DNA of 38,431 bases. Origin: Verrucomicrobiota bacterium. GTDB taxonomy: Bacteria > Verrucomicrobiota > Verrucomicrobiia > Verrucomicrobiales > Verrucomicrobiaceae. Positions 26,774 through 34,838 of the stretch are shown here, in pieces. The position numbers were made by a program, and so were the translations under genes. Below the pieces are notes generated by a model. The model did no database searches, was not told where the DNA came from, and saw nothing but the letters and a program-made list of their open reading frames with translations. Location of the stretch: the NCBI GenBank assembly GCA_026397715.1, contig JAPLUN010000246.1, positions 1 through 38,431 on the forward strand, written 5' to 3'. Numbering within the stretch: position 1 is the first letter of the stretch; each line of letters begins with the position of its first letter.

Positions 26774-27664
26774 TCAGCGCAGCGTCACTGCGACCTGTTT
26801 GAGAGCATCGACCAGGGCACGCGTGGCGGAGGAAGCGCGGCCTTTCTGCCAGAGGACGATGAAGTCCCAGCGCACCTTTTCATCGCTGACCGGTACAAAA
26901 GTTACACCTGGATGCTGCAGCTTTTCAAAGTAGCCGGGCAGCAGCGTCACGCCTGACTCGGACACGACCTGCGAAAGAACATTCGTGATGCCATCCACGA
27001 CGACGGCAAAGCGAGGTTTGAAACCGGCGGTTTTGCACAGAGCAGTCGCCCAGCGATTGCGCCCGGGCACCTGATCTTCATCCACGCCGATGAAGTCACG
27101 GCCCTTCAGCTCTTTGAGCGCGATGCTTTTCCGCACCGCAATGGCATCATCATCCGACACCGCCACACAAACATGCAGGGAGCAGAGTTTGGCGCTATGA
27201 AATTCACGTGCCGCCATAACTCCTTCCTGGCCGATGAGCGCGAGATCAAGCTCTCCGGCGCGGAGGCCGTCGATCTGCTCGCGCGGGGACATGTCGTGCA
27301 GTTTCAGCTTCACCTCCGGGTGGGACTTGCGCAGCTTCGCCAGAGCGGGAGTGAGCATGCTCTGCGCGGCGGAAAGCAGATAGCCCACGCGCAGCTCGGA
27401 GCGCTCGCCACGTGCCTGTCGGCGCAGCTCGGCCAATGCTGCATCATAGTTGGCGACCAAAGGGCTCATGGATTTCACCAGCGCATGGCCGAGACCCGTG
27501 GGCTTTACGCCGCTCGTTTCGCGCTCCAGCAGCTTGCCGCCGAGTTCATTTTCCAAAGCCTGCATCTGGCGGCTCAGCGCGGGCTGCGTGATCCGCAGCC
27601 GCACTGCGGCACGGTTGACACTGCCTTCTTCGATCACGATGAGCAGGGCTCGGATGCGGTCCAT
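26774..27664 (-). CDS. LysR-family transcriptional regulator
   Basis: The protein has 296 residues. The N-terminal winged helix-turn-helix reads MDRIRALLIVIEEGSVNRAA, then LRITQPALSRQMQALENELG, with LLER and GVKPTGLG closing the wing. Residues ~90-290 form the effector-binding domain (ELRVGYLLSAAQSMLTPALA, GELDLALIGQEG, VSESGVTLLPGYF). The start at 27664 is preferred. The 15 extra codons possible from 27709 would translate a palindromic operator-like site lying 12 bp upstream (27677-27697). It is divergent from the DsrE/oxidoreductase cluster, which it probably controls, as LysR regulators usually do with the adjacent divergent gene. The inducer is unknown. Confidence 0.92.
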   Translation of the reverse strand: MDRIRALLIVIEEGSVNRAAVRLRITQPALSRQMQALENELGGKLLERETSGVKPTGLGHALVKSMSPLVANYDAALAELRRQARGERSELRVGYLLSAAQSMLTPALAKLRKSHPEVKLKLHDMSPREQIDGLRAGELDLALIGQEGVMAAREFHSAKLCSLHVCVAVSDDDAIAVRKSIALKELKGRDFIGVDEDQVPGRNRWATALCKTAGFKPRFAVVVDGITNVLSQVVSESGVTLLPGYFEKLQHPGVTFVPVSDEKVRWDFIVLWQKGRASSATRALVDALKQVAVTLR

Positions 27665-27676
27665 CATACCGCAGAG

Positions 27677-27697
27677 GTTATGCACAAACAGCATAAC
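27677..27697. promoter_or_regulatory. Perfect palindrome, probable LysR operator
   Basis: GTTATGC, seven bases, then GCATAAC: a perfect 7-bp inverted repeat containing the classical LysR T-N11-A core (TGC-N7-GCA). It lies in the divergent spacer between the LysR gene (start 27664) and the DsrE-like gene (start 27790), nearer the regulator, as expected for autoregulation plus control of the divergent operon. Confidence 0.7.
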
Positions 27698-27789
27698 GGC
27701 AACTGCCAACCGGCATTACCCGCAGCCTCACCGGCGCGTCAGTATCCACTTGCTCATTCAAGAGCTCATCAACCCCAACACACCCTCCC

Positions 27790-28161
27790 ATGAAACTTGC
27801 AATCATCATCACCTCCGATCCTAAAAACGGCGAAGAAGCCCTTGGCCGCGCCTTCAATGCCCTTGCTCTTGCAGCGGAAGCCCAGGAAAAGAACGACGAA
27901 GTCAGTGTCGTGTTCGCCGGCACCGGCGTGCGCTGGCCTGCCGAATTTTCGAAGCCAACGCATCCGGCCCACGGCCTCTACAATGCCGTGCGCCCCGCCA
28001 TCGCCGGTGCCTCCTGTGGCTGCTCCGCCGTGTTTGGCGCGACGAAGGAAGTCGAAGCCTGCGGCCTGCCTGAGATCAAAGATTTCGCGCTCACCGGCAC
28101 CCCCGGATTTGCCAGCATCCGCCGATATCTGGCTGAAGGCTGGCAGACGCTCGTATTCTAA
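27790..28161 (+). CDS. DsrE-family protein
   Basis: This small cytoplasmic protein has 123 residues. MKLAIIITSDPKNGEEALGR, followed by LALAAEAQEKNDEVSVVF and a late CGCSAVFGATKEVEACGLP segment, fits the DsrE/DsrF-like alpha/beta fold (sulfur relay and related proteins). Three Cys residues cluster at 75-91 (SCGC and EACG), which could support thiol or persulfide chemistry, but no Dsr or Tus system is present. It is the first gene of the cluster divergent from LysR, with a probable operator between them. The following oxidoreductase starts 53 bp after its stop. Function unproven. Confidence 0.8.
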   Translation: MKLAIIITSDPKNGEEALGRAFNALALAAEAQEKNDEVSVVFAGTGVRWPAEFSKPTHPAHGLYNAVRPAIAGASCGCSAVFGATKEVEACGLPEIKDFALTGTPGFASIRRYLAEGWQTLVF

Positions 28162-28214
28162 AAAATCTCCGGCAAACGCTCTCACTGTACGCAACCCCTC
28201 ACTCCACCTCGATT

Positions 28215-28820
28215 ATGGCCGACCGATTCATGCATACTGTGCTCACGCCTGCCGTGTTCGAGGCGGAGCGTCATTACTATGGGCGGACCTATCCCGCCTT
28301 TGACTCCACTCCTGAGCGTGATGCGCTTACGTCCGGAGAAGCCGCGTTCATCGCCGAGCGGGATTCGTTTTACATGGCCACCATCACGGAAAATGGCTGG
28401 CCGTATCTCCAGCATCGAGGCGGAGCGAAGGGCTTTCTGCGCGTCACCGGACCGAACGAACTCATGTTTGCCGACCACGGCGGCAACCGCCAGATGATCA
28501 GCGTGGGCAGCCTGGCGAAGAATGACCGCGTAAATCTCTTCCTCATGGACTACCCGGCGCGGGAGCGGCTGAAGATCCTTGGCCATGCGCGGGTGCTGGA
28601 TGCGCGTGAGCATCCGGATCTGGTCGCCAGGATCTCCCCGCCCGGAGGTCACGCGGCGAAGGTTGAGCGAATCTTTGTGATCGACGTTTTATCCTACGAC
28701 TGGAACTGCCCCAAATTCATCACGCCGCGCTTCACCGCCGCTGAGGTGCAAGACGCCGTGGCGCCGCTGAAAGCGCGCATTGCCGAACTCGAATCCCAAC
28801 TCAAGCTGCAAACACCATGA
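28215..28820 (+). CDS. Pyridoxamine 5'-phosphate oxidase-family flavin-binding protein
   Basis: The protein has 201 residues and no signal peptide. The central split-barrel reads [20 protein letters not shown], then [33 protein letters not shown] and [20 protein letters not shown]. This is the pattern of the PNPOx-like family, which binds FMN (or F420 in actinobacteria) through the HRGG and GNRQ regions. The C-terminus ends in a helix ([15 protein letters not shown]) that may be a coiled coil. It probably acts as a cytoplasmic flavin oxidoreductase on an unknown substrate. It overlaps the next gene by ATGA, so the two are translationally coupled. Confidence 0.88.
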   Translation: MADRFMHTVLTPAVFEAERHYYGRTYPAFDSTPERDALTSGEAAFIAERDSFYMATITENGWPYLQHRGGAKGFLRVTGPNELMFADHGGNRQMISVGSLAKNDRVNLFLMDYPARERLKILGHARVLDAREHPDLVARISPPGGHAAKVERIFVIDVLSYDWNCPKFITPRFTAAEVQDAVAPLKARIAELESQLKLQTP

Positions 28821-29242
28821 ACCCACGCCCACCCCTGCCACCCTTCAGTGAGGAATCTGCGATCAAGAAAGTCCAGGCCGCTGAAGACGCCTGGAACAGC
28901 CGCGACCCCGAGCGCGTTTCTCTGGCCTACACACCCGACACGGAATGGCGCAACCGCGATGTCTTTCTCAATGGCCGCGCCGAAGTCGTCGAGTTTCTGA
29001 AAAAGAAGTGGGCCAGGGAGCTAGACTACCGCCTCAAGAAAACGCTCTGGGCTTTCACGGGAAACCGCATCGCCGTGCGCTTTGAATACGAGTGGCATGA
29101 CGAGGCCGGGCAGTGGTGGCGCAGCCATGGCAATGAGAACTGGGAGTTTGATGAGAACGGCTACATGGCCAGGCGCTATGCCAGCATCAATGACCAACCG
29201 ATCCGCGAGGAGGAGCGTAAGTTCCGCTGGGAGCGGGCCTGA
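28817..29242 (+). CDS. NTF2-like (DUF1348-type) protein
   Basis: The protein has 141 residues, starting in the ATGA overlap with the preceding flavin-binding gene. [20 protein letters not shown], then [56 protein letters not shown] and [18 protein letters not shown] match the small DUF1348/NTF2-like family. This is a cone-shaped fold that often binds or isomerises small ligands. Repeated W and R residues line the expected pocket. It likely works with the flavin oxidoreductase and the SDR that follows, although no substrate can be read from the sequence. Confidence 0.85.
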   Translation: MNPRPPLPPFSEESAIKKVQAAEDAWNSRDPERVSLAYTPDTEWRNRDVFLNGRAEVVEFLKKKWARELDYRLKKTLWAFTGNRIAVRFEYEWHDEAGQWWRSHGNENWEFDENGYMARRYASINDQPIREEERKFRWERA

Positions 29243-29265
29243 GGGTTCGTAACCTTAACCTCTCT

Positions 29266-29952
29266 ATGAAGCCTGTCATTCTCATCACCGGAGCCACGCG
29301 TGGCATTGGATTCGCTGCAGCCAGACAGCTGGCCGCACGCGGCGCGAAAGTCATCATCGCCAGTCGTGATGGCACACGCGCCGCCGAGGCCGCTGTACGG
29401 GTGGGCGATGGTGCCTGCGGCGTGGCTCTGGACATCACAGATCAGGCGAGCGTGGAAGCTGCGGTGAAACAAATCGGAGACCAGTTTGGTCAGCTCGATG
29501 TACTGGCCAACAACTCTGCCATCCTGCTAGATCACTATCAGGGCTTGCTGGAACTCAAGCCCGAGGTGCTGCTGGAGACGCTGAACACGAATGTGGTCGG
29601 CACGCTGCGGGTGTGTCAGGCGTTTGCGCCGCTGCTTTTCAAATCCAGTGCGCCGCGCATCGTCAATGTCTCCAGTGGTGCGGGGCAGCTGGATGGTGAG
29701 CCGCAGTCCTGGGCACCGGCTTATTGCATCAGCAAGACCGCGCTGAACATGCTCACGCAGCAGCTTACCGCCGCATTGCCAGAGGTGATGGTAAACAGCA
29801 TGTGCCCCGGCTGGTGCCGTACGGAGATGGGCGGCAGTGAGGCACCACGCACACCGGATGAAGGCGCGGACACGCTGACATGGCTGGCGCTGGATGCGTC
29901 GCATACGCTGCGCGGGAAGTTCATGAAGGACCGTTCGGTAATTCCTTGGTAA
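29266..29952 (+). CDS. Short-chain dehydrogenase/reductase
   Basis: The protein has 228 residues and is a classical SDR. The cofactor motif TGATRGIG is at 8-15, with Ser33-Arg34 after the second strand (IIASRDG), which suggests NADP preference. NNSA (82-85) stands where NNAG is usual. The catalytic residues are Ser136 or Ser137 (NVSSGAG), Tyr153 and Lys157 (YCISK). PGWCRTEMGG is the usual post-catalytic loop. It should reduce or oxidise a carbonyl/alcohol pair in the cytoplasm. It lies 23 bp after the NTF2-like gene, in the LysR-linked cluster. Directly after its stop is a short GC-rich hairpin. Confidence 0.93.
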   Translation: MKPVILITGATRGIGFAAARQLAARGAKVIIASRDGTRAAEAAVRVGDGACGVALDITDQASVEAAVKQIGDQFGQLDVLANNSAILLDHYQGLLELKPEVLLETLNTNVVGTLRVCQAFAPLLFKSSAPRIVNVSSGAGQLDGEPQSWAPAYCISKTALNMLTQQLTAALPEVMVNSMCPGWCRTEMGGSEAPRTPDEGADTLTWLALDASHTLRGKFMKDRSVIPW

Positions 29953-29957
29953 CAGAC

Positions 29958-29972
29958 GCGCCGCTGCGGCGT
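29958..29972 (+). terminator. GC-rich hairpin after the SDR gene, weak terminator candidate
   Basis: CGCCG (29959-29963), loop CTG, CGGCG (29967-29971), extended by a G-T pair. It starts 6 bp after the SDR stop and is followed by only two T residues, so it is a weak intrinsic terminator at best. It marks a likely boundary before the beta-helix gene. Confidence 0.35.
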
Positions 29973-29982
29973 TCTAGGTGCC

Positions 29983-30948
29983 ATGCAAAAGACCTTCCTC
30001 ATCTGCTGGGCCGCCTGTGGCATGTTCATTTCGCTTCACGCCGCCGAACTGGCAGGGGCTCCGGGTCCGGTGGGCACGCGGGCAGGTGCGAAGCTCGTCC
30101 ATCGGTTGGAAATCACGAAGCCCGGTGTGTATGAAAACTTCCTTGTCGATGCGCAGAGTCAGGGCGGCAACATTGTGAAGATCACCGCAGACGATGTCAC
30201 GCTGCGCAACTGCGAGATCTTCAATGGCACGGGCAACGGCGTCGGTGTGTTTGGCACGCGTGTCGTGATCGAAAACTGCCGCATTCATCATCTTCTAAAC
30301 GGCACCTTTGAGGAGCAGAACGATGCGCATGGGATCACCGGTCGCTGGGGCGATGTCACCATCCGCAACTGCGACATCTCTCACACCTCGGGAGACTGCA
30401 TTCAGTTTGACCCGGACCGCAGGTCACGCGGCAGCCTGACGATTGAGCAATGCAACCTGTGGGCAGGCCCGCTGGCTGAAGACGCACCGGGATTCAAAGC
30501 GGGACAGAGCCCGGGTGAGAACGCCTTTGATTCCAAGACCCCGCCCGATGGCGAGCGCTGCAAGCTCATCATCCGCCAGTGCTACATTCATGGGTGGAAC
30601 CAGCCGAGCCAGATCTCGACAAGGGCCGCGCTCAATTTGAAGGAGCACATTGATGCAGTGATCTCGCACTGCGTGTTTGATGACAATGAAGTGGCCATCC
30701 GTGCTCGTGGACCAGGCGGGCGTGGGGATGCACGGGTGACGGTGGAGGATTGTGCGATCTACCGCACTCAGGTGGGAGTGAGGGCAGAGGACAAAATTGA
30801 AAACCTGAAAATTCTCCGCATGGCCTATGGGTCGGAGGTGAAGGCACGCGAAGAGCGGCATGGCGGCAAAGAACTGCCCGGCTACGCAAACTCAGGCGAG
30901 CATGAGGCGCCGCCGATCGACAGCCTGATCGTCAAGCCCCGGTCTTGA
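29983..30948 (+). CDS. Secreted right-handed beta-helix protein
   Basis: The protein has 321 residues with a signal peptide (MQKTFLICWAACGMFISLHA). The body shows repeated short strands with asparagine and cysteine turns: DDVTLRNCEIFNG, TRVVIENCRIHHL, GDVTIRNCDISH, GSLTIEQCNLW, CKLIIRQCYIHG and DAVISHCVFDDNE. The pattern (V/I-x-I-x-N-C-x-I) is that of a parallel beta-helix, the fold of pectate lyases, polysaccharide lyases and mannuronan epimerases. No catalytic motif is certain, so a lyase or carbohydrate-binding role is only inferred. It could belong to the glycan-degrading set, although the SDR cluster separates it from the sulfatases. It converges with the thioredoxin/MsrA-like gene, with 5 bp between stops. 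Confidence 0.85.
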   Translation: MQKTFLICWAACGMFISLHAAELAGAPGPVGTRAGAKLVHRLEITKPGVYENFLVDAQSQGGNIVKITADDVTLRNCEIFNGTGNGVGVFGTRVVIENCRIHHLLNGTFEEQNDAHGITGRWGDVTIRNCDISHTSGDCIQFDPDRRSRGSLTIEQCNLWAGPLAEDAPGFKAGQSPGENAFDSKTPPDGERCKLIIRQCYIHGWNQPSQISTRAALNLKEHIDAVISHCVFDDNEVAIRARGPGGRGDARVTVEDCAIYRTQVGVRAEDKIENLKILRMAYGSEVKAREERHGGKELPGYANSGEHEAPPIDSLIVKPRS

Positions 30949-30953
30949 TCTCA

Positions 30954-31883
30954 TCACTTGAGCTGCGCCCGCTGCGACTTCGTGAGGAAGTTCAGCGCCT
31001 TGGCCGGATCCGTGCGAATCCATGCATTCACCTTGGTGGCCTGGGCTGCGGAAAGCGTCAGCTTCTCCGCCGGGGTGCCGCCGATCTGCTTTTTCTGATC
31101 GCTGACGGGGGCCGTGCGGTAGCCGGATATAGTGCCGATCTTGAGCCGTGAGGTCTTTGCAATGGGAAGATCTGCTGCTTGCACTGAGACGGCATTGGCA
31201 CATTCCACCTTTTCCGCTGCGGTGATCAACTGGGGCAGTGAAATGACCGCCGGATCATATTTGACGAGCGTCACTTCATGCCCGCCCATGAAGCCGGCCT
31301 CGGTGGTGATCACGCCGTCGATCTGGCCCAGCGCCATCTCACCAGTCCAAAAGCAGTACATGGCAAACACGGCCTGCTTGAGCCGTGGCGAGTGCTCGGC
31401 GGCCAGCAGTGTCAGGTAGGCAGGCACGGGGCGTTTCACCTCAGTCAGTGTTGCGATCATGCGTTCCGCGATTCCGCCGGTGTCCCATACCTGATCTTTG
31501 CGGGGAATGATATCCTCCGCGTTTGCGTTAAGAAAGCGGACTACCTGGTAGTTCCACGCCGGTTCGCCAAAGCGCTGCATCACCACGGCGTCCTGTCCCC
31601 CTTTGTTGTTATGAATCAGCAGCGGTGTGAACTCGGTCTCCACGGCCTCGACCAGCAGCGGATTCGACATCACATCGCGGCCGAACTGTTTGCAGCCCGC
31701 GCAGCCGGGGATCTCCTGAAACAGGGCGAACACCGGTTTTCCTGTCTCAGCGCTGGAGGCCAGCGCCGTTTCCAGAATGCGGCTCCAGCGCACCTTTCCA
31801 GCCTCCTCAGGCTGTGCGGGGGTGCTGGCGGTGCAGGACAGTGAAGGCAGCATGAGGGCGAGGGCAAAAAAGACGGGCTTCAT
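30954..31883 (-). CDS. Thioredoxin-like / MsrA-like fusion (VPGUxxT-type family)
   Basis: The protein has 309 residues from the ATG at 31883; an ATG two codons earlier (31889) is possible. The N-terminal signal (MKPVFFALALMLPSLSC) ends in a weak lipobox. Residues ~30-150 are thioredoxin-like (GKPVFALFQEIPGCAGCKQF), with C60-x-x-C63. In the family I associate with this (VPGUxxT type 2) the first position is often selenocysteine, but here both codons are TGC. From about residue 170 the sequence resembles methionine sulfoxide reductase A: AVFAMYCFWTGEMALGQIDG, then VITTEAGFMGG and VKYDPAVISLPQL. It keeps the catalytic Cys and Glu (CFWTGE). A redox repair role in the periplasm is likely. Confidence 0.75.
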   Translation of the reverse strand: MKPVFFALALMLPSLSCTASTPAQPEEAGKVRWSRILETALASSAETGKPVFALFQEIPGCAGCKQFGRDVMSNPLLVEAVETEFTPLLIHNNKGGQDAVVMQRFGEPAWNYQVVRFLNANAEDIIPRKDQVWDTGGIAERMIATLTEVKRPVPAYLTLLAAEHSPRLKQAVFAMYCFWTGEMALGQIDGVITTEAGFMGGHEVTLVKYDPAVISLPQLITAAEKVECANAVSVQAADLPIAKTSRLKIGTISGYRTAPVSDQKKQIGGTPAEKLTLSAAQATKVNAWIRTDPAKALNFLTKSQRAQLK

Positions 31884-31955
31884 GACCATGAGAGGTGGAA
31901 GCCCGGCGAATATTTCACGAAAGACTTGGCCGCGCCAACGTTTGAGGGGCTGCTC

Positions 31956-33350
31956 ATGAAAACTCGCGCACTCCTCTTCCTGTTAATAGCACCGCTTGTT
32001 TCAGGTCAGGCGGCCGCTGCGCCGAAGACCAACGTGCTGCTGATCGTGATTGATGATCAAAATGGATTCGCGGGTCGCACCGATGTAGCACCGCAGTCGG
32101 TGACGCCGCAGCTGGACCGCTTTGCGAAGAGCGGAATGATCTTTGCCAATGCACAGTGTGCGGCACCGGTGTGCAATCCTTCGCGCACGGCCTTTTTGTC
32201 CGGCCTGCGCCCCTCCACCACGGGCATCTATGATAATAGCCAGGACTCATTGCCAAAAGATCATCTGCTGATGCGCTCGATCTCGCTGCCGACGTACTTC
32301 CGCGATCAGGGCTATCACCTCGCGGGAGCAGGCAAGGTCTTCAGCTCCGCCATAGCCGCTGCTGCTGGCAAACGCATCTGGACCGAGACCCTCGAGCTGG
32401 GCCGCAAGGCCAAGAAACATGCTCCAGCACCCCCGGAAGACGAAGGCATGAATGCCATCGGCAAGCATGCGTGGGGCCCGCTTTACAAGAGCAAGGAGGA
32501 GATGGAGGACTGGAAGCTGGCCGGATGGGCGGCGGAGTTTTTGACGAAGCCGCATGAGGAGCCCTTCTTCCTCGCCTGCGGCATCGTGAAACCGCACACG
32601 CCTTGGTACGTGCCGCAGGAGTACTTCGATCTCTTCCCGCCCGGGAGCATCACTGTGCCTGATCTGGCTGCTGATGAAAATGCAGGTCTGCCGGAATCTG
32701 CGCGCGAAAAAACGCATAAGACCGAGGCGGAGCTGGTCCAGCGGCGCAAGGAATTGATCTCGGCCTATCTCGCCTCCTCACGCTATGCGGATGATTGCGT
32801 GGGGCGCATTCTGAAGGGCCTGACCGACGGCCCAAACCGTGAGCATACGATCATCGTGATCTTCGGCGACAACGGCTATGAATTTGGCGAAAAGCACAAC
32901 TGGTCCAAGGGAAGCCTGCGTGAAGGATCGGCGCACGTGCCCCTTATCATCTCGGGGCCAGGGATTGCCGCGCAGCAGACCTGCACCCATCCGGTCAGCC
33001 TGCTGGATCTCTACCCCACTCTGGTGGAGCTGGCAGGACTGCCCGCCAAGGCTGGCCTCGATGGCGTGAGCCTCATGCCGCTGCTCAAAAATCCTGCGGC
33101 TGCTTGGGATCGTCCCGCGCTCACCACCGCTGGCTTCAAAAACCACGCCCTGCGCAACGACCGCTGGCGCTACATCCGCTATGCAGACGGTGCCGAGGAA
33201 TTGTATGACCACACCACTGATCCTCTGGAGCGCAGCAACCTCGCCACCAAGCCGAAATCTGCCAAGATCAAAGCCGATTTGCAGCAGTGGCTGCCGAAGC
33301 ACGATGAGCCGCGCAATCCGGACTCGGCGGGTGGCAAAGGAGAGGATTGA
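31956..33350 (+). CDS. Secreted type I sulfatase 11, iduronate-2-sulfatase-like
   Basis: The protein has 464 residues, with the start at 31956 (MKTRALLFLLIAPLVSGQAA) chosen for the signal peptide. The metal strand is VLLIVIDDQNGFAGRTD and the formylglycine motif CNPSR (73-77). GKVFSSAIAAAAGKRIW and IFGDNGYEFGEKHNWSKGSLREG follow. The GKVF and GEKHNWSKG motifs place it with sulfatase 9 in the iduronate-sulfatase/choline-sulfatase branch, although the pair differ clearly. Its promoter would lie in the 72-bp gap after the divergent thioredoxin/MsrA-like gene; no copy of the TTTGC...TCGTTAC module was found there. Sulfatase 12 follows after 21 bp. Confidence 0.95.
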   Translation: MKTRALLFLLIAPLVSGQAAAAPKTNVLLIVIDDQNGFAGRTDVAPQSVTPQLDRFAKSGMIFANAQCAAPVCNPSRTAFLSGLRPSTTGIYDNSQDSLPKDHLLMRSISLPTYFRDQGYHLAGAGKVFSSAIAAAAGKRIWTETLELGRKAKKHAPAPPEDEGMNAIGKHAWGPLYKSKEEMEDWKLAGWAAEFLTKPHEEPFFLACGIVKPHTPWYVPQEYFDLFPPGSITVPDLAADENAGLPESAREKTHKTEAELVQRRKELISAYLASSRYADDCVGRILKGLTDGPNREHTIIVIFGDNGYEFGEKHNWSKGSLREGSAHVPLIISGPGIAAQQTCTHPVSLLDLYPTLVELAGLPAKAGLDGVSLMPLLKNPAAAWDRPALTTAGFKNHALRNDRWRYIRYADGAEELYDHTTDPLERSNLATKPKSAKIKADLQQWLPKHDEPRNPDSAGGKGED

Positions 33351-33371
33351 AACTTTGAATGCATGATCGCC

Positions 33372-34760
33372 ATGAAAACTCTGCTACCAGTCTTCTGTCT
33401 TTTCGCGCTTTGCATCTCACTTCGCGCAACGCCACCCAATATCATCTTCATCCTCGCCGATGACTTAGGCTGGGGGGATCTGCACTGCTATGGGCATCCG
33501 TATGCGAAGACGCCGAACCTGGACAAGCTGGCTGCAGAGGGCACACGCTTCACGAAATTTCATGCCACGGGAGTGACGTGCTGTCCGGCGCGCACGGGGC
33601 TCATGACGGGGAAGTTTCCCGCCACGTTTCAAAAGTACCCGGCCAGTTATGGGTTCGGCAGTCACGTCACCATCACGGAGCTGCTGAAGAAGAAGGGTTA
33701 TGCCACCGGACACTTCGGCAAATGGCACATCGGCACTGTGCTGGAGCCGGGCACGTATGGCATTGATGTGATCGGTTCCGACCAGGGTGCTACGGGTAAA
33801 CACCGCCAGTTCGATGACAAGCGCGGACGCGATGCACCGATCTATGACCAGGCGATCAGCTTCATCGAGAAGCATCAGGAAGGACCGTTTTACGTGAACA
33901 TCTGGGACCATATCTCACACCATCCGGTGAATCCCAGTCAGGCGGTCCTGGATGCGTTTGGTCCGCTGGAACTGGACGAATCGAAGTTCACACCCGCAAT
34001 GCAGGAGAAATTTGAAACCTGCAAAAAACTCGGCGGCGACCCTGCGGCCCGCCTGCGGGCCTTTCTCGCCGATGTGAAATCGATGGACGATGAAGTCGGT
34101 CGCCTGCTGCAGAAACTCGATGAGCTCGGCCTGCGCGAGAACACGCTGGTGGTTTTCTCCAGCGATCAGGGCGCGGCGCCTCTGCGTGACACGGATGGCG
34201 CAGATGCGAAGCCCAAGAAGAAAGCAAAGGCTGGCAGTGACATGGATGAAATCCGTCTCAACGCGATGGGCTATGCGGGGCCGAACTTTCGTGGTGGAAA
34301 GCACACGGATTTGGAGGGCGGTGTGTGCGTGCCTTTCATCGCCCGCTGGCCGGCCAAAGTGCCTGCTGGCCGCGTGGACGAGCAGTCGGTGATCAGCGGC
34401 GCGGACTGGCTGCCTTCGCTTTGTGCCCTCGTGGGCATTTCCATCAACGCGGGGGATTTCGATGGAGAGGATTCATCGAAGGCGCTGCTTGGCGGTGTGC
34501 ATGTGCGCAGCAAGCCTCTGTTCTGGAAAACGAATAGCGAGCGAAGCGATCCCACAATGCTCGCGGACAACTGGAAGCTCCACAGTTCAAACCGGCGCAA
34601 TGGCGAGGTCACGCTCTACGATCTGGCCACGGATCCGGGCGAGAAGACAAATCTGGCTGATAAGCAGCCCGAAGTGCTGAAGCGCCTGAAAGACCAGCTA
34701 GCGACATGGACGGCTACCCTGCCGAAGACCTACGAGCATGGCGATGACAAGACTGATTGA
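33372..34760 (+). CDS. Secreted type I sulfatase 12
   Basis: The protein has 462 residues from the ATG at 33372 (MKTLLPVFCLFALCISLRA); the one at 33363 adds MIA. Metal strand [18 protein letters not shown], formylglycine motif CCPAR (70-74), whose first Cys is the residue to be oxidised, and GKWHIGTVLEPGTYGID. FSSDQGAAPLRDTDG has Gln where most sulfatases have the metal-binding Asn (SDNG). A Lys-rich stretch (AKPKKKAKAG) follows that motif, before FRGGKHTDLEGGVCVPFIAR. The substitution is conservative but could change calcium binding. It ends 78 bp before sulfatase 13. Confidence 0.94.
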   Translation: MKTLLPVFCLFALCISLRATPPNIIFILADDLGWGDLHCYGHPYAKTPNLDKLAAEGTRFTKFHATGVTCCPARTGLMTGKFPATFQKYPASYGFGSHVTITELLKKKGYATGHFGKWHIGTVLEPGTYGIDVIGSDQGATGKHRQFDDKRGRDAPIYDQAISFIEKHQEGPFYVNIWDHISHHPVNPSQAVLDAFGPLELDESKFTPAMQEKFETCKKLGGDPAARLRAFLADVKSMDDEVGRLLQKLDELGLRENTLVVFSSDQGAAPLRDTDGADAKPKKKAKAGSDMDEIRLNAMGYAGPNFRGGKHTDLEGGVCVPFIARWPAKVPAGRVDEQSVISGADWLPSLCALVGISINAGDFDGEDSSKALLGGVHVRSKPLFWKTNSERSDPTMLADNWKLHSSNRRNGEVTLYDLATDPGEKTNLADKQPEVLKRLKDQLATWTATLPKTYEHGDDKTD

Positions 34761-34838
34761 GCTGCATGATCTGGACGCGGCCATCGTTTCAGCGGTTCGT
34801 ATCACCCAGTGATGCCCGTTCCCTTACCAAATTCCGCC

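Noticed and set aside
34770..34838. Another copy of the TTTGC...TCGTTAC module before sulfatase 13
   Set aside because: TTCGTATC is present, but the GAGATGT box is missing and the nearest similar bases are at the wrong spacing.
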